Shown here one piece after another: positions 47,613 to 56,555 of a stretch of 64,000 nt of DNA. The first letter of the stretch is position 1. Every line of letters starts with the position of its first letter. Position numbers and translations under genes: made by a program. The notes beneath the pieces are model-generated. The model saw only the letters and a list, made by a program, of their open reading frames with translations, made no database searches and was not told the DNA's origin. Origin of the DNA: Mycobacterium basiliense (GTDB lineage: Bacteria; Actinomycetota; Actinomycetes; Mycobacteriales; Mycobacteriaceae); the NCBI RefSeq assembly GCF_900292015.1, contig NZ_LR130759.1, positions 3,968,001 through 4,032,000 of the forward strand. Direction: 5' to 3'.

Positions 47613-48665
47613 CTAGACGCCAGCACCCTCGCGGGCGGCCACGATTTCGCCGATGCGCTGGGCGCTGGCACCGGGATCGCCGCCGGCCAGCGGCCACCCC
47701 CTGGCACGTACCAAATACGCGGTTGCCGCGGCTTCGGCCGAAACCCCAAGACCCCCTTGAATGTGCACCGCCATGGTCGCCGCTTTGACCCCCTCCTCAG
47801 CCATGAACACGAACGCCGAGAGCGCCAACTCCGGCCTTTCCTCGGGTTCGTTGTCCAGGAACCAAGCCGCACGCCGAACCAGGTTGCGGCCACCGCGCAC
47901 GGTGATAGCCATGTTCGCCAGCGGATGGGAGATAGCCTGCAACGTCGCGATGGGAACGCCCAGCGTGTAGCGGGTCTTGGCGAACTCCGCGGCGATGGTC
48001 ATGGTCTCCTCCACCAGGCCCACCAGCGCCGCTGCGGTCAACAATCGCCACTCATCCAATGCGCGAGCATAGCTCGCCATCGCGGATGGCCCTTGAGCAA
48101 CGAGCACCCGCAAATCCGCTGTGTCCGGATCCACCCAGGCCATCGGCAGCCGGCCGATGTTGTCTACCTTCGCCGGCCGACTGCTGTAGGACAGCCGCAC
48201 GACCTTGTCGCCGTCCCGGACCAGGATATGATCAGCAAGCGATCCCGTCGGGATCAACCGAGGGCCTGGCACCTCGTCGATGCGTGGATCGAAGGCAGCG
48301 ATTTGCTCCCCGCTGACCACCGACGCGGTCTGCGCATCAAGTTCTCCCGCACGCGCCAAAAGCCTTCCGGCGCAAACATGGTCGATCCACGGCACCGGCG
48401 CCAAGGCACGACCGATCTCTTCAGCCACCAGGGTCAGGTCGACCAGCGTCGCTCCGTCACCGCCGCTGGACTCGGGAAGTGCCATGGTGGTGGCGCCCAT
48501 GGCGCACAACCTTTCCCACAGGTTTTTGTCGAATCCGGTCGGCTCGGCCGCGCGGACCGTCTCGATCGGACAGTGGGTCTTGAAGAACTGTCTATACGCC
48601 GTCTGCACGGCTACGTGGTCCCCGGACAAACTGTAGTCCAGCCTGCGCAGTTCGAAACGGTCCAT
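47613..48665 (-). CDS. acyl-CoA dehydrogenase, small partner subunit
   Basis: 350 residues of the dehydrogenase fold with a short N-terminus (YRQFFKTHCPIETVRAAEP) and the C-terminal FAKTRYTLGVPIATLQAISH and VHIQGGLGVSAEAAATAYL blocks. No catalytic Glu at the expected helix, as in beta subunits of FadE heterotetramers. ATG 48665 follows GAGGAGC. It is two bases from the amidohydrolase upstream and 15 bases from the catalytic subunit downstream. Confidence 0.83.
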   Translation of the reverse strand: MDRFELRRLDYSLSGDHVAVQTAYRQFFKTHCPIETVRAAEPTGFDKNLWERLCAMGATTMALPESSGGDGATLVDLTLVAEEIGRALAPVPWIDHVCAGRLLARAGELDAQTASVVSGEQIAAFDPRIDEVPGPRLIPTGSLADHILVRDGDKVVRLSYSSRPAKVDNIGRLPMAWVDPDTADLRVLVAQGPSAMASYARALDEWRLLTAAALVGLVEETMTIAAEFAKTRYTLGVPIATLQAISHPLANMAITVRGGRNLVRRAAWFLDNEPEERPELALSAFVFMAEEGVKAATMAVHIQGGLGVSAEAAATAYLVRARGWPLAGGDPGASAQRIGEIVAAREGAGV

Positions 48666-48667
48666 CG

Positions 48668-49498
48668 TCAGTGCTCCTCACCGAAGAAGAATTCCCGTGC
48701 GTTGCCGCACAGATAGTTGTCCAGCACGTTGGGGGGCAGATCCAGCGCAAGTGCCTCGGGTATGACCCTGCGCATCGGTAGTACCGGCCAATCCGACGCG
48801 AAGATCACCTTGTTCTTGCCCCGCGTCCGCATGAAATGCAGCAGGCTTTCCGGAAGTCTCTTGGGCGACCAGGCCGATGTCATCAGCCGCAGATTGGCGT
48901 ACTTGAGCAGCAGGCGGATCGCCACATCCCACCATGGATCGGCACCATGGATCATGCATAGCCGAAGCTCCGGAAATCGGACACACACCCGGTCGAGATG
49001 CATGGGATGCTGGACCTCCCCGGGAATCGGTGGTCCGGGGATTCCGGTATTAACACAGAGCGGAAGCTCGAGTTCAGCGCATTTGGCATAGAGCGGGTAG
49101 TACACGGCATCGCTGGGTGGATATTGTCCGTCACCCCAAAAGCTAGGCCCCACAACGGCATATGCGACCGGAAGCGCTTTGACCAGCGCGCTCAATTCGC
49201 GCAACGATCGTACCGGGCGCAGCAGTCTGACCCCGCCCATGGCCAGCGCAAACCGATCCGGTTTGGCTTCGACGAACTTGCGCGCCGTGCTGGACGGATT
49301 GGCCAGCGAGTCCATCAAGATTGCTTTCCGCACACCCTGCTCGTCCATCTCGGCCAGCAGTTCGGCCAGGCCGACCTGCGCAAACACCGACTCCGGTCGG
49401 TTGAAATAGTCGTCGCGGACCTTCAGCATCCAGTTAGGCTGAGATTCGGCTTCGCCGAAGTGAACATTCACCAGGCAGTCAATGGCAGTGTGAGTCAT
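48668..49498 (-). CDS. amidohydrolase-2 family protein (short form)
   Basis: 276 residues of the ACMSD-like TIM barrel. N-terminal metal motif reads IDCLVNVHFG, the central CMIHGADPWWDVAIRLL carries a His, and the C-terminal catalytic region is IFASDWPVLPMRRVIPEAL with the NARE(F)F terminal helix. Shorter than the 402-residue homologue in the same operon. Family members decarboxylate or hydrolyse cyclic acids; the pairing with FadD and FadE genes points to a C-C or ring-cleaving step on a CoA ester. Start overlaps the ligase stop by four bases. Confidence 0.82.
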   Translation of the reverse strand: MTHTAIDCLVNVHFGEAESQPNWMLKVRDDYFNRPESVFAQVGLAELLAEMDEQGVRKAILMDSLANPSSTARKFVEAKPDRFALAMGGVRLLRPVRSLRELSALVKALPVAYAVVGPSFWGDGQYPPSDAVYYPLYAKCAELELPLCVNTGIPGPPIPGEVQHPMHLDRVCVRFPELRLCMIHGADPWWDVAIRLLLKYANLRLMTSAWSPKRLPESLLHFMRTRGKNKVIFASDWPVLPMRRVIPEALALDLPPNVLDNYLCGNAREFFFGEEH

Positions 49499-51123
49499 CC
49501 TAATTCCTTTGCCGAAAGCTGTTGTTCGGCTAGCTGTTTAGCCCACCGATAGTTTGGCTTTCCGTTGCCCAGCCGCTCAATCTGCTTGACGAAGATAAGC
49601 GCCTTGGGCGCCTTGAAGTGCGCCAGCCGCGAAATACAGCAGGCGTAGAGATCGTGCTCATCGGCGCTGACCCCCGGATGTGTGGCCACCAGCCCGACAA
49701 CCTCTTGGCCCCAACGCTCGCTGGACCGTCCAACCACCAACGCGTCGGCAACGTCGGGATGCGCCCGCAGCACCTCCTCGACCTCTTCGACGAATACCTT
49801 TTCGCCACCGGTGTTCACCACCAGCGAGTCGCGACCAAGCAGGCGGATGCTACCGTCCGCCTCGATGGTGGCCCGGTCTCCGGGTATGACGACGCGTCGC
49901 CCTTCGATTTCGGGAAATGTACGTTGGGTAGCCTCCGCGTCGTTGAAGTAGCCGAGCGGGATCCGTCCCATCCTTGCCGCCCAACCGATCTCGCGCTCGC
50001 CCGGCCGTAGAAAGCGGGTGCGATCGGCGGAGGCAATCGCTCCGCCCGATCTCATTTCGAAGGCCTCGCTCGCAACTCCGCCGCGACTGTGACCAAAAGC
50101 CATGTTACCGGTTTCCGATGACCCATAGCCCTCGATGATCGTCACGTGCGGCAAGCATTCCATCAGTGCCCGTTTGTATTTCGGGTTTGTGGCAGCACCG
50201 CCGGTGCCAATCGCCTGCAGAGCAGATAGCCCATAGGGATGCGCCCGCAGTTCGGCGATCAGTGGACCGGCGTACGCATCACCGACCATGGTGACCATGC
50301 TCACCCCTTCGCGCTCCGCGGTTGCCCATACCGACCTCACGTCGAACTTTCTGCGGTCGTCGTACAACACCACGGGCACCCCGTTGAGGAAAGCGGAGAA
50401 CGCGGTCCACATGCCGGCCGCGTGCATCAGCGGTGACACCGCGAACCACGGCCGACCGCTGCCGCGAATCTTCTGGTGGATCTCGTCAACGTGAGCGTGA
50501 TCGGCCCCCACCATAGACGCCACGTACATGTCGCCCTGGCGCCATAGCACGCCCTTGGGGCGCCCCGTGGTTCCGCCGGTGCACATCATGATCAGGTCAT
50601 CCGGCGACCCGGCCACCGACAGTTGCGGATCGCCGGCGGCCAGCACGTCGTCCAACGGAACCGCACCGGGAAGCGGTGGCGCATCGCTTCCGTCCTCTAT
50701 CGAGATCATCAGCTCCGCTCCGGCGGACGGCAGCACTTCACCGAACCGCGCACCGAGGCAGCGGTGATAGATGACGACGCGGGGCCGCACGTAGTCGAGT
50801 AGGTCACTGATCTCGCCCGCCAAGTAGTAATGGTTCACGTTGACCGGGACAGCACGAGCCTTCAAACAACCGATCACCATGTCGGGGTAGAGGTCGTTGA
50901 ACATGATGAGGGCCACCCGGTCCTGTCCGCATTCCCAGCGCTGCAGCTCCGAACGCTCGCGGTGAATCCCAATGCCTTTGTCGCCGAGGTAACTTGCCAA
51001 TCGGGTGGTTCGCTGTGCCGACTCGGCGAAGGTGCTTCGCCGAGCGTCGCATACGGTCATCAGACGGTCGGGAATCACGTCCGCGATGGCGTCGAGGACG
51101 GCACCGATGGTCCATTCGGTCAC
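49495..51123 (-). CDS. acyl-CoA synthetase, FadD19-like
   Basis: 542 residues. P-loop MCTGGTTGRPKGVLWRQ, A5 EGYGSSETGN, A8 block LLGRDSLVVNTGGEKVFVEEVE, and C-terminal Lys in RLGNGKPNYRW. The same TGGTTGxPKGVxWRQ signature as the 37322 ligase places it with steroid-type side-chain ligases. It contains an insertion IHRERSELQRWECGQ in the N-terminal lobe, which is longer than in the paralogue. The start is 15 bases after the amidohydrolase stop. It should activate the pathway's acid intermediate. Confidence 0.87.
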   Translation of the reverse strand: MTEWTIGAVLDAIADVIPDRLMTVCDARRSTFAESAQRTTRLASYLGDKGIGIHRERSELQRWECGQDRVALIMFNDLYPDMVIGCLKARAVPVNVNHYYLAGEISDLLDYVRPRVVIYHRCLGARFGEVLPSAGAELMISIEDGSDAPPLPGAVPLDDVLAAGDPQLSVAGSPDDLIMMCTGGTTGRPKGVLWRQGDMYVASMVGADHAHVDEIHQKIRGSGRPWFAVSPLMHAAGMWTAFSAFLNGVPVVLYDDRRKFDVRSVWATAEREGVSMVTMVGDAYAGPLIAELRAHPYGLSALQAIGTGGAATNPKYKRALMECLPHVTIIEGYGSSETGNMAFGHSRGGVASEAFEMRSGGAIASADRTRFLRPGEREIGWAARMGRIPLGYFNDAEATQRTFPEIEGRRVVIPGDRATIEADGSIRLLGRDSLVVNTGGEKVFVEEVEEVLRAHPDVADALVVGRSSERWGQEVVGLVATHPGVSADEHDLYACCISRLAHFKAPKALIFVKQIERLGNGKPNYRWAKQLAEQQLSAKELG

Positions 51124-51138
51124 GAGGCGCGAGCCGAC

Positions 51139-52347
51139 CTAGGCCATCGCAGCGACATGCGCGCCCAGGAAGTCCAATGCATTGTCGCGCATTATCTTCC
51201 GGACATCTTCGGCGCTGAAGCCGGATAGTTCACCGGTGAACGAAAGTGGTGACTCCAGGCCTTCGCCGTGCGGCCAGTCGGATCCGAACATAATGCGGTC
51301 GACGCCGATCCGCGCGGCGAGCGTCGAAAGGTCTTCTTCGTAGTAGGGCGCCACCCAGACGTGTTGACGCAAGGTGTCGACCGGGTCGTTGGGAAACCAA
51401 CGAGGTTGTTGGTTAGCCACCTTCTTCAACCGTTTGGCGAGGCGGTGCACCCATTCTGAACCGTTCTCGATGCTGGCCACCCGAAGCCTCGGGTGGCGAT
51501 CGAATACACCGTGCACAATCAGGGAGGCCATCGTGTCGTGAATGGCGCGGTCGTCAACCAGAATCTTGTCGAGTGGATCGGGTGCGGCAAAGGCTTCGAA
51601 AGTATCCTTGCCGCCCCACATTCCGGCGATCTTCAGATATCCGCTATCGCCCAGGTGGAAGGCCACCGGCACATTCGCCTCGGCCAACCGGGCCCAGACC
51701 GGATCGTTTGACTTATTCCCAAGTGATCGGTTTTTTGGGACACCCGGCACCGGGGCGGGCCGCACATGGACCAACCGAGCGCCGCGTTCGAGCACAAAGT
51801 CGACTTCCTCGACCGCCCGCTGCGGATCGGTGAGGGAAATCATCGGCGCGGCGAGGATCCGGTGGTCGTCTCGATCGAAGCCCCAGTCCTCATCCAGCCA
51901 CAGATTGAAAGCGTGCAGCGATGCCATCGTTGCCTCGGCATCGTCTTTGAGCGCTTCCTCCACCCCGCAACCAAACGTCGGGAACATGATCGCCGTCTCG
52001 ATGCCCTGGCCGTCGATCACCGCCGCGCGGGCGTCCCGGTCCTGGTATTCCGGTCGCAGCTCGAGCTGCTCGACTTGCATCAACGATGCCGGATCGACGC
52101 CCTCGGGAATTTCGCCGCGAAACAGCAGATCCAAGCATCCCGGCACGATGATCGGATCGAAGGTGGGATTGGGAACGAATCGGTTGACCCGGTCACCGAT
52201 GATCGCCTGGGTGTGTCGCCCGTCACTAAACATTTGCACACCGCGGCGCCGAAACTTCTTGTCCAAGTGCCGGGTAAAGGCATCCAGCGGTTCGTAGTAG
52301 TGGTTGTCGACATCGATCGCCTTGTAGCTCAAGTTACCCATGTTCAT
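51139..52347 (-). CDS. amidohydrolase-2 family protein (long form)
   Basis: 402 residues, paralogue of the 17746 protein: AIDVDNHYYEPLDAFTRHL at the start, HVRPAPVPGVPKNRSLG, FHLGDSGYLKI, ASIENGSEWVHRL and the catalytic MFGSDWPHGEGLESP. The D-x-D-N-H start replaces the classic H-x-H. ATG 52347 follows AAAGGATGAAC. It lies 12 bases downstream of a crotonase gene and 15 bases upstream of a CoA ligase, fully inside the six-gene operon. Confidence 0.85.
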   Translation of the reverse strand: MNMGNLSYKAIDVDNHYYEPLDAFTRHLDKKFRRRGVQMFSDGRHTQAIIGDRVNRFVPNPTFDPIIVPGCLDLLFRGEIPEGVDPASLMQVEQLELRPEYQDRDARAAVIDGQGIETAIMFPTFGCGVEEALKDDAEATMASLHAFNLWLDEDWGFDRDDHRILAAPMISLTDPQRAVEEVDFVLERGARLVHVRPAPVPGVPKNRSLGNKSNDPVWARLAEANVPVAFHLGDSGYLKIAGMWGGKDTFEAFAAPDPLDKILVDDRAIHDTMASLIVHGVFDRHPRLRVASIENGSEWVHRLAKRLKKVANQQPRWFPNDPVDTLRQHVWVAPYYEEDLSTLAARIGVDRIMFGSDWPHGEGLESPLSFTGELSGFSAEDVRKIMRDNALDFLGAHVAAMA

Positions 52348-52359
52348 CCTTTCGGGGCA

Positions 52360-53196
52360 TCAAGCATCGGACGCGGAGAGCGAAGGAAACTCCGGCGGCC
52401 GTTTTTCCAGGAAGCTCACGATTCCCTCGATGACGTCCGGTCTCGGCATTGCCTCGTGCAGGAGAACTTCGGCGCGTGATGTGGCTTCCACGACATCGCG
52501 AGTGGCGTCACCATAGACCTGTCGCTTGATCACCGCCATCGAGGCCGGCGAACAATTTTGAGCGACGTCTTCTGCGTATGCGATAGCGCGCTGCAGCAAT
52601 TCGTCCGGGGCGACGACTTCCTTGACCAGCCCCAATTCGGCCGCCTCGTCAGCGAGAAAGGTCCGGCCGCTCAGCAGCAGGTCAAGGGCGACACCCAGGC
52701 TGGTCAACCGCGGAAGTATCCAAGAAATGCCGAACTCGGCAATCAGTCCGCGGCGGGCGAACACCGCGGCGAACTTGGCGCCGGAGGCCGCGAATCGCAC
52801 ATCGCACATCAGCGCCTGGGTAAGGCCAATGCCAACGCAGGACCCATTGATGGCGGCGATCACCGGTTTGCGGAGCATGGTGACGAAGTGGGGCGGACGG
52901 TCACCGACCAGGTCGGCGAGGTTGGTCTGCTTCGCCTTGTCCATGGTCGCGCCGTACCCCGCCACCGATTCCGGCGAACCTAGATAGGCGCCGGCGCAGA
53001 AACCCCGGCCTCGACCGGTCAGCACGATCGCCCGGATACCGGGATCCTGTTCTGCGCGATCGATGGCGGTGTAGAACCCGGCGGCGATGTCGCGCCCCCA
53101 AGCGTTGAGGCGATCCGGGCGATTGAACGTGATGATTGCGATCCCACTCGGGGTGGCCTCATAGAGCACCGCGTCTTGGGCTTCGGCGGTACTCAT
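52360..53196 (-). CDS. enoyl-CoA hydratase/isomerase (crotonase) family protein
   Basis: 278 residues from ATG 53196, which has GGGAG upstream. Crotonase motifs: FNRPDRLNAWG, the oxyanion-hole GRGFCAGAYL and NGSCVGIGLTQALMCD. The two canonical hydratase glutamates are replaced (Thr and Phe), but a Glu occurs in RRGLIAEFGIS, as in isomerase or hydrolase subtypes. The C-terminus has the EKRPPEFPSL helix. First gene of the operon ending at 46416. The upstream part of its ORF is the frameshifted tail of a DapA-like pseudogene. A TACTGTA-type site lies 50 bases upstream. Confidence 0.83.
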   Translation of the reverse strand: MSTAEAQDAVLYEATPSGIAIITFNRPDRLNAWGRDIAAGFYTAIDRAEQDPGIRAIVLTGRGRGFCAGAYLGSPESVAGYGATMDKAKQTNLADLVGDRPPHFVTMLRKPVIAAINGSCVGIGLTQALMCDVRFAASGAKFAAVFARRGLIAEFGISWILPRLTSLGVALDLLLSGRTFLADEAAELGLVKEVVAPDELLQRAIAYAEDVAQNCSPASMAVIKRQVYGDATRDVVEATSRAEVLLHEAMPRPDVIEGIVSFLEKRPPEFPSLSASDA

Positions 53197-53245
53197 CGGT
53201 ATCTCCCTGCCCTTGGTTGCCGGACAACAGCGTCCCCTGAACACA

Positions 53246-53264
53246 TACTGTATACCTATCGGTA
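53246..53264 (+). promoter_or_regulatory. TACTGTA-type operator, site 4
   Basis: TACTGTA-TACCT-ATCGGTA, 50 bases upstream of the crotonase start at 53196. Apart from one inserted and one deleted base it equals site 5 read on the opposite strand (TACTGTAATACCTATCGTA), so these two are the closest relatives within the set. Confidence 0.6.
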
Positions 53265-53340
53265 GTGCATTCCACAACGGCCGCACGGGCCGCGAGGGAT
53301 GGCGAATTCGCCCTCGTCGAAGGGCAATTCTTCGGTCACA

Positions 53341-53894
53341 CATCGTAAGCCCGAGACGGCCGTAGGCGTTGTCGATCTGCGCCTTGGCCTCGGGTGGTAA
53401 TTCGGCCTGCGGCGACCGGGAGTGCGGAAATAACCCGATGGGCAGCCCCAGTAACGACGCCGCGTACTTGAACGCGCCACCCAGAACCTCAGCACGCCTT
53501 CGCCTCCGTGAACTTCCATCACCGGTGTCTGCAGGTAGGCGATATCGGCGCTCGTCTGCTGGGCGTGCAACGTCAACTCCAGACAGTCGTTGGCCGTCAT
53601 GGCCGAGGTGCAGGCTTGGACAATGACGTCGGAATTGGCGCGGCGCCCTTCGTCGATCGCGACTTCGAGCAAGCTCTTCCGCTCGTCGAGAGTCAACGAC
53701 CAGAACTCGGCAATGCCACTGGTACACCACAACATTGGGTGCCCCATATCGCTAACGCAATAGCGAACCAAGGTGCTATACGCATCCCAGTCGATGTCGT
53801 CACCATCAGCCCCGCACAACAGCGTGTACAACGAATCGCCGATACCCCGCAATGCACCTGGTGCCCAGGCACGCGCCTCGCCAGCAGTTGTCAC
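53341..53894 (-). pseudogene. decayed DapA/dihydrodipicolinate-synthase-family gene
   Basis: From GTG 53894 a good DapA-family N-terminal half is readable (GALRGIGDSLYTLLCGADGD, PMLWCTSGIAEFWSLTLDER in part, ADIAYLQTPVMEVHGGEGVLRF). Near 53490 the sequence jumps to another frame carrying the family's C-terminal end (FKYAASLLGLPIGLFPHSR, PPEAKAQIDNAYGRLGL). About a third of a normal 300-residue protein, including the Schiff-base Lys strand, is missing, and the original stop is lost. DapA-family aldolases or hydratases split or form C-C bonds. It probably once headed the operon, under the operator at 53948. Confidence 0.72.
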
Positions 53895-53947
53895 TGCTAC
53901 CTGCGCCCGGTCATGTTCGCCCGCCCAGCCGGTTATACCAAAACGCC

Positions 53948-53966
53948 TACGATAGGTATTACAGTA
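53948..53966 (-). promoter_or_regulatory. TACTGTA-type operator, site 5
   Basis: On the plus strand TACGATA-GGTAT-TACAGTA, a 7-5-7 arrangement. It lies between the divergent DapA-like pseudogene (53894) and the TetR gene (54091), the position expected for an autoregulatory site. Confidence 0.62.
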
Positions 53967-54090
53967 ACAAAGGTAACGATGCCCCGACGCAGCGCTGGGC
54001 AGGCCCGTCTGGATGGCCACCGGTAAGGTTGACGGTCCGAACCTATCCGGGACCGCACACGTAGCACAGATCTTGATGGAGGTGCCCGTA

Positions 54091-54879
54091 GTGGCAAAGC
54101 AGGCGACCGCCGACAAGCGTCAGCGACGCGAACGCGGTTCCATCAACCCTGACGACATCATCGCCGGAGCCTTCGAACTCGCAGAACAGGTATCTATCGA
54201 CAACCTGAGCATGCCGCTGCTGGGCAAACACCTTGGCGTCGGTGTCACCAGCATCTACTGGTACTTCCGGAAGAAGGACGATCTGCTCAACGCGATGACC
54301 GACCGTGCCCTGCGCAAGTACGTCTTCGCCACTCCGTACGTGGAGGCCAACGACTGGCGGGAGACGTTGCGCAATCACGCGCGCCTGATGCGTAAAACCT
54401 TCATGGGCAACCCAATACTGTGTGACCTGATTCTGATCCGGTCGGCGCTCAGCCCGCGAGCGGCCCGCCTCGGCGCCCAGGAGATGGAGCGAGCAATCGC
54501 CAATCTGGTGGAGGCAGGCCTATCCCCGGAGGACGCCTTCGACACCTACGCCGCAGTCTCGATTCACGTCCGCGGATCTGTGGTGCTGCACCGGCTTTAC
54601 GAGAAGAACCAATCGGCCGACAACGGACCCCGTGCAATCGAAGACGCCATGCACATCGACCCCGAAACCACCCCACTGCTTGCGCAAGTTACCGGCAAGG
54701 GGCACCGCATCGCCACCCCGGATGAAGCCAACTTTGAATACGGGCTCAACTGCATCCTCGACCATGCCGGCCGACTGATTGAGCAGCGGTCGAAATCAAC
54801 CAAGTCGGCATCGTCGCGAGCACGCAAGGCGGCCAAATCTGCCACTTCGCGGACACGGGCAAAGCCCGCCACTCGCTAG
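54091..54879 (+). CDS. TetR-family transcriptional regulator
   Basis: 262 residues. N-terminal helix-turn-helix with IIAGAFELAEQVSIDNLSM and recognition helix LGVGVTSIYWYFRKKDDLL (about 46-64), then a helical ligand-binding domain. The last 28 or so residues are a Lys/Arg/Ser/Ala-rich tail (RARKAAKSATSRTRAKPATR) resembling a histone-like extension, unusual for TetR proteins and possibly aiding non-specific DNA binding. GTG 54091 follows GGAGG; an ATG at 54076 is also possible. Placed between operator sites 5 and 6 and central to the lipid-catabolic cluster, it is the prime candidate regulator. Confidence 0.84.
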   Translation: MAKQATADKRQRRERGSINPDDIIAGAFELAEQVSIDNLSMPLLGKHLGVGVTSIYWYFRKKDDLLNAMTDRALRKYVFATPYVEANDWRETLRNHARLMRKTFMGNPILCDLILIRSALSPRAARLGAQEMERAIANLVEAGLSPEDAFDTYAAVSIHVRGSVVLHRLYEKNQSADNGPRAIEDAMHIDPETTPLLAQVTGKGHRIATPDEANFEYGLNCILDHAGRLIEQRSKSTKSASSRARKAAKSATSRTRAKPATR

Positions 54880-54890
54880 TCACACCGGCA

Positions 54891-55793
54891 TCAAGCCTCT
54901 GGTTCCGGTACGTGAAAATAGTCGTCGCGCAACCGGAAAGCCTCTTTAGTCCCGTGCTCGGCACGCGTCTTGACGAAGTTGAACTCACCGGGTGTGAACT
55001 GCAGGTTGGTGCCGAAGGCGTGGAACAGGTAGCTTGCGACTTCCTCACCATGGTATGCCTGGGTTTGCTCAACCAAGCGAAACGCTTCCTTGGCAATGAC
55101 GACTCCGTCGGCGGGCATTTTGGCCGCCTTCTCGGCCCAATATCTGGCTCGCGCTGCAACGGATTCGGGATCCGTTGTCTCAGTGAATATTCCGAGGTGC
55201 TCTACGTCGCCCGCCGCGATGATGTCGCCGGTCAGCAGCAGACGCCGGGCCAACACCGGCCCCAGCCGGTAGAAAAACATGTGCAGGCTGCCCAGTGCCG
55301 GCCCCAGGAAACGCGTCGCCGGCATACCGATCTTTGTGTCTCGGGCGATGACCGCGATATCGGTCATCAGTGCCATCTCGAAGCCACCGCCCAGCGCGTG
55401 GCCGGCGATCTCCCCCACCGTCACTTTCGGAAAGCCCATGAAATTATGGTAGAAACTAAATGCCCTGCGGTCCACGGCAAGTCGACGACGTTGACTTGGA
55501 CGGCGCCGGGCTTCCGACTCTTGCGGCCGGTCCGTTGACGCCTCCCGGCCGTACCACTGGTACGCGTTGTTCATGTCCGCGCCGGTGCTAAAGACTCCGC
55601 CCGCGCCCCGCAAGAGCACCACCGTGAGGTCGTCGTTGTCGGCCACGCTGTCCAAACAGCACGCGATCGCATCGCGCATCGCGGCGTCATACGAGTTGCG
55701 CTGTTGCGGATTGTTCAACGTTATCGTCGCGATTCGGCGGTCGGGATCCACGTCCAAAAGCACGCGACCGTCCGAGGTACCTGGGTCGGTCAT
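54891..55793 (-). CDS. enoyl-CoA hydratase/isomerase (crotonase) family protein
   Basis: 300 residues. LNNPQQRNSYDAAM, oxyanion loop GGVFSTGADMNNAY, GHALGGGFEMALMTD with the first catalytic Glu kept, then IGMPATRFLGPALG, where the second Glu is absent. A basic insertion (ESEARRRPSQRRRLAVDRR) of about 25 residues in the variable loop is not typical. Long C-terminal helices. Its start overlaps the thioesterase stop by four bases (ATGA). It converges with the TetR gene, 11 bases apart. Confidence 0.82.
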   Translation of the reverse strand: MTDPGTSDGRVLLDVDPDRRIATITLNNPQQRNSYDAAMRDAIACCLDSVADNDDLTVVLLRGAGGVFSTGADMNNAYQWYGREASTDRPQESEARRRPSQRRRLAVDRRAFSFYHNFMGFPKVTVGEIAGHALGGGFEMALMTDIAVIARDTKIGMPATRFLGPALGSLHMFFYRLGPVLARRLLLTGDIIAAGDVEHLGIFTETTDPESVAARARYWAEKAAKMPADGVVIAKEAFRLVEQTQAYHGEEVASYLFHAFGTNLQFTPGEFNFVKTRAEHGTKEAFRLRDDYFHVPEPEA

Positions 55794-56470
55794 GAGTCGG
55801 GCTCCTTTCGCCGCCTTGCGAATTGCGAGGGGGCAAGCCCTTCCGGCTGTGAGACCACAGTATCAACCTCGCCGATGCAGAGCACTTCGTCGTCGTGCAG
55901 CAGCCGCGCGGTCGCGTTGACACCTCGTTGCGTCTGCGAGCGCACAATCTCGAAGCGCAGCTCGGTCAGTACCGGTGTCGGCCTACGGAACGTCACCGCA
56001 AGAGACCTTGTCTTTCCGGACAGGGCGCTAACGCAACTATGGTGCTGCACAACGCAATCAAAGAATACGCCGAGAAAGCCTCCGTGCACCAGGCCCGGAG
56101 GTCCCTCGTAGACCAATGGGAAGGTGACCCGGCCACAGGCCTTTTCGATGTCGAGCTGATCGAACCGGTACTCGGGGAAGCAGGGATTGTACGCGCCGAT
56201 ATCGGTGGCGTGGTCGAGGTAGATACGTCGGGTGGCGTCACCGGACCCACCCATGCGGGGCACACTATCCGGCCGAGCAGTCGCCGCTAGGTCCTCCTCC
56301 CATTCGGCGAACCGCGTGACCATGACATCCACAGTCGGGTGCGGGTGTTCCAGCGCCAGCAGCAGCGAGGACAGCCGGCGAATGGCACCGGCCGCGGCGA
56401 CGGTCTGAGCAAGTGGGGCCTCGCCGAATCCCGCAACGCCGGCGTCTCCACGAGGTGCGCCTTCAGCCAT
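55790..56470 (-). CDS. hotdog-fold thioesterase-like protein
   Basis: 226 residues. The N-terminal half is helical and poorly conserved (AEWEEDLAATARPD); the C-terminal half is a hotdog domain: VTFPLVYEGPPGLVHGGFLGVFFDCVVQ (quoted only in part here as PPGLVHGGFLGVFFD), SLAVTFRRPTPVLTE, and NATARLLHDDEVLCIGE. The HGGxxxxxxD pattern matches PaaI-like acyl-CoA thioesterases. ATG 56470 has AAAGAGGG upstream; 56485 is an in-frame alternative. Divergent from the crotonase operon at 56595 across operator site 6. Confidence 0.78.
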   Translation of the reverse strand: MAEGAPRGDAGVAGFGEAPLAQTVAAAGAIRRLSSLLLALEHPHPTVDVMVTRFAEWEEDLAATARPDSVPRMGGSGDATRRIYLDHATDIGAYNPCFPEYRFDQLDIEKACGRVTFPLVYEGPPGLVHGGFLGVFFDCVVQHHSCVSALSGKTRSLAVTFRRPTPVLTELRFEIVRSQTQRGVNATARLLHDDEVLCIGEVDTVVSQPEGLAPSQFARRRKEPDS

Positions 56471-56555
56471 GCGACCCTCTTTCACCGGGTTTCACCCGGC
56501 TGTTCCGTCAGCAACGATTCCTTGCTAACTTATACAGCGTAGCAACCGTATTGCC

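Noticed and set aside
53256..54116. 286-codon minus-strand ORF as one intact protein
   Set aside because: Only the part from about 53894 to 53490 resembles a protein family (DapA). The rest is out of frame or antisense to the TetR leader, so it is reported as a pseudogene.
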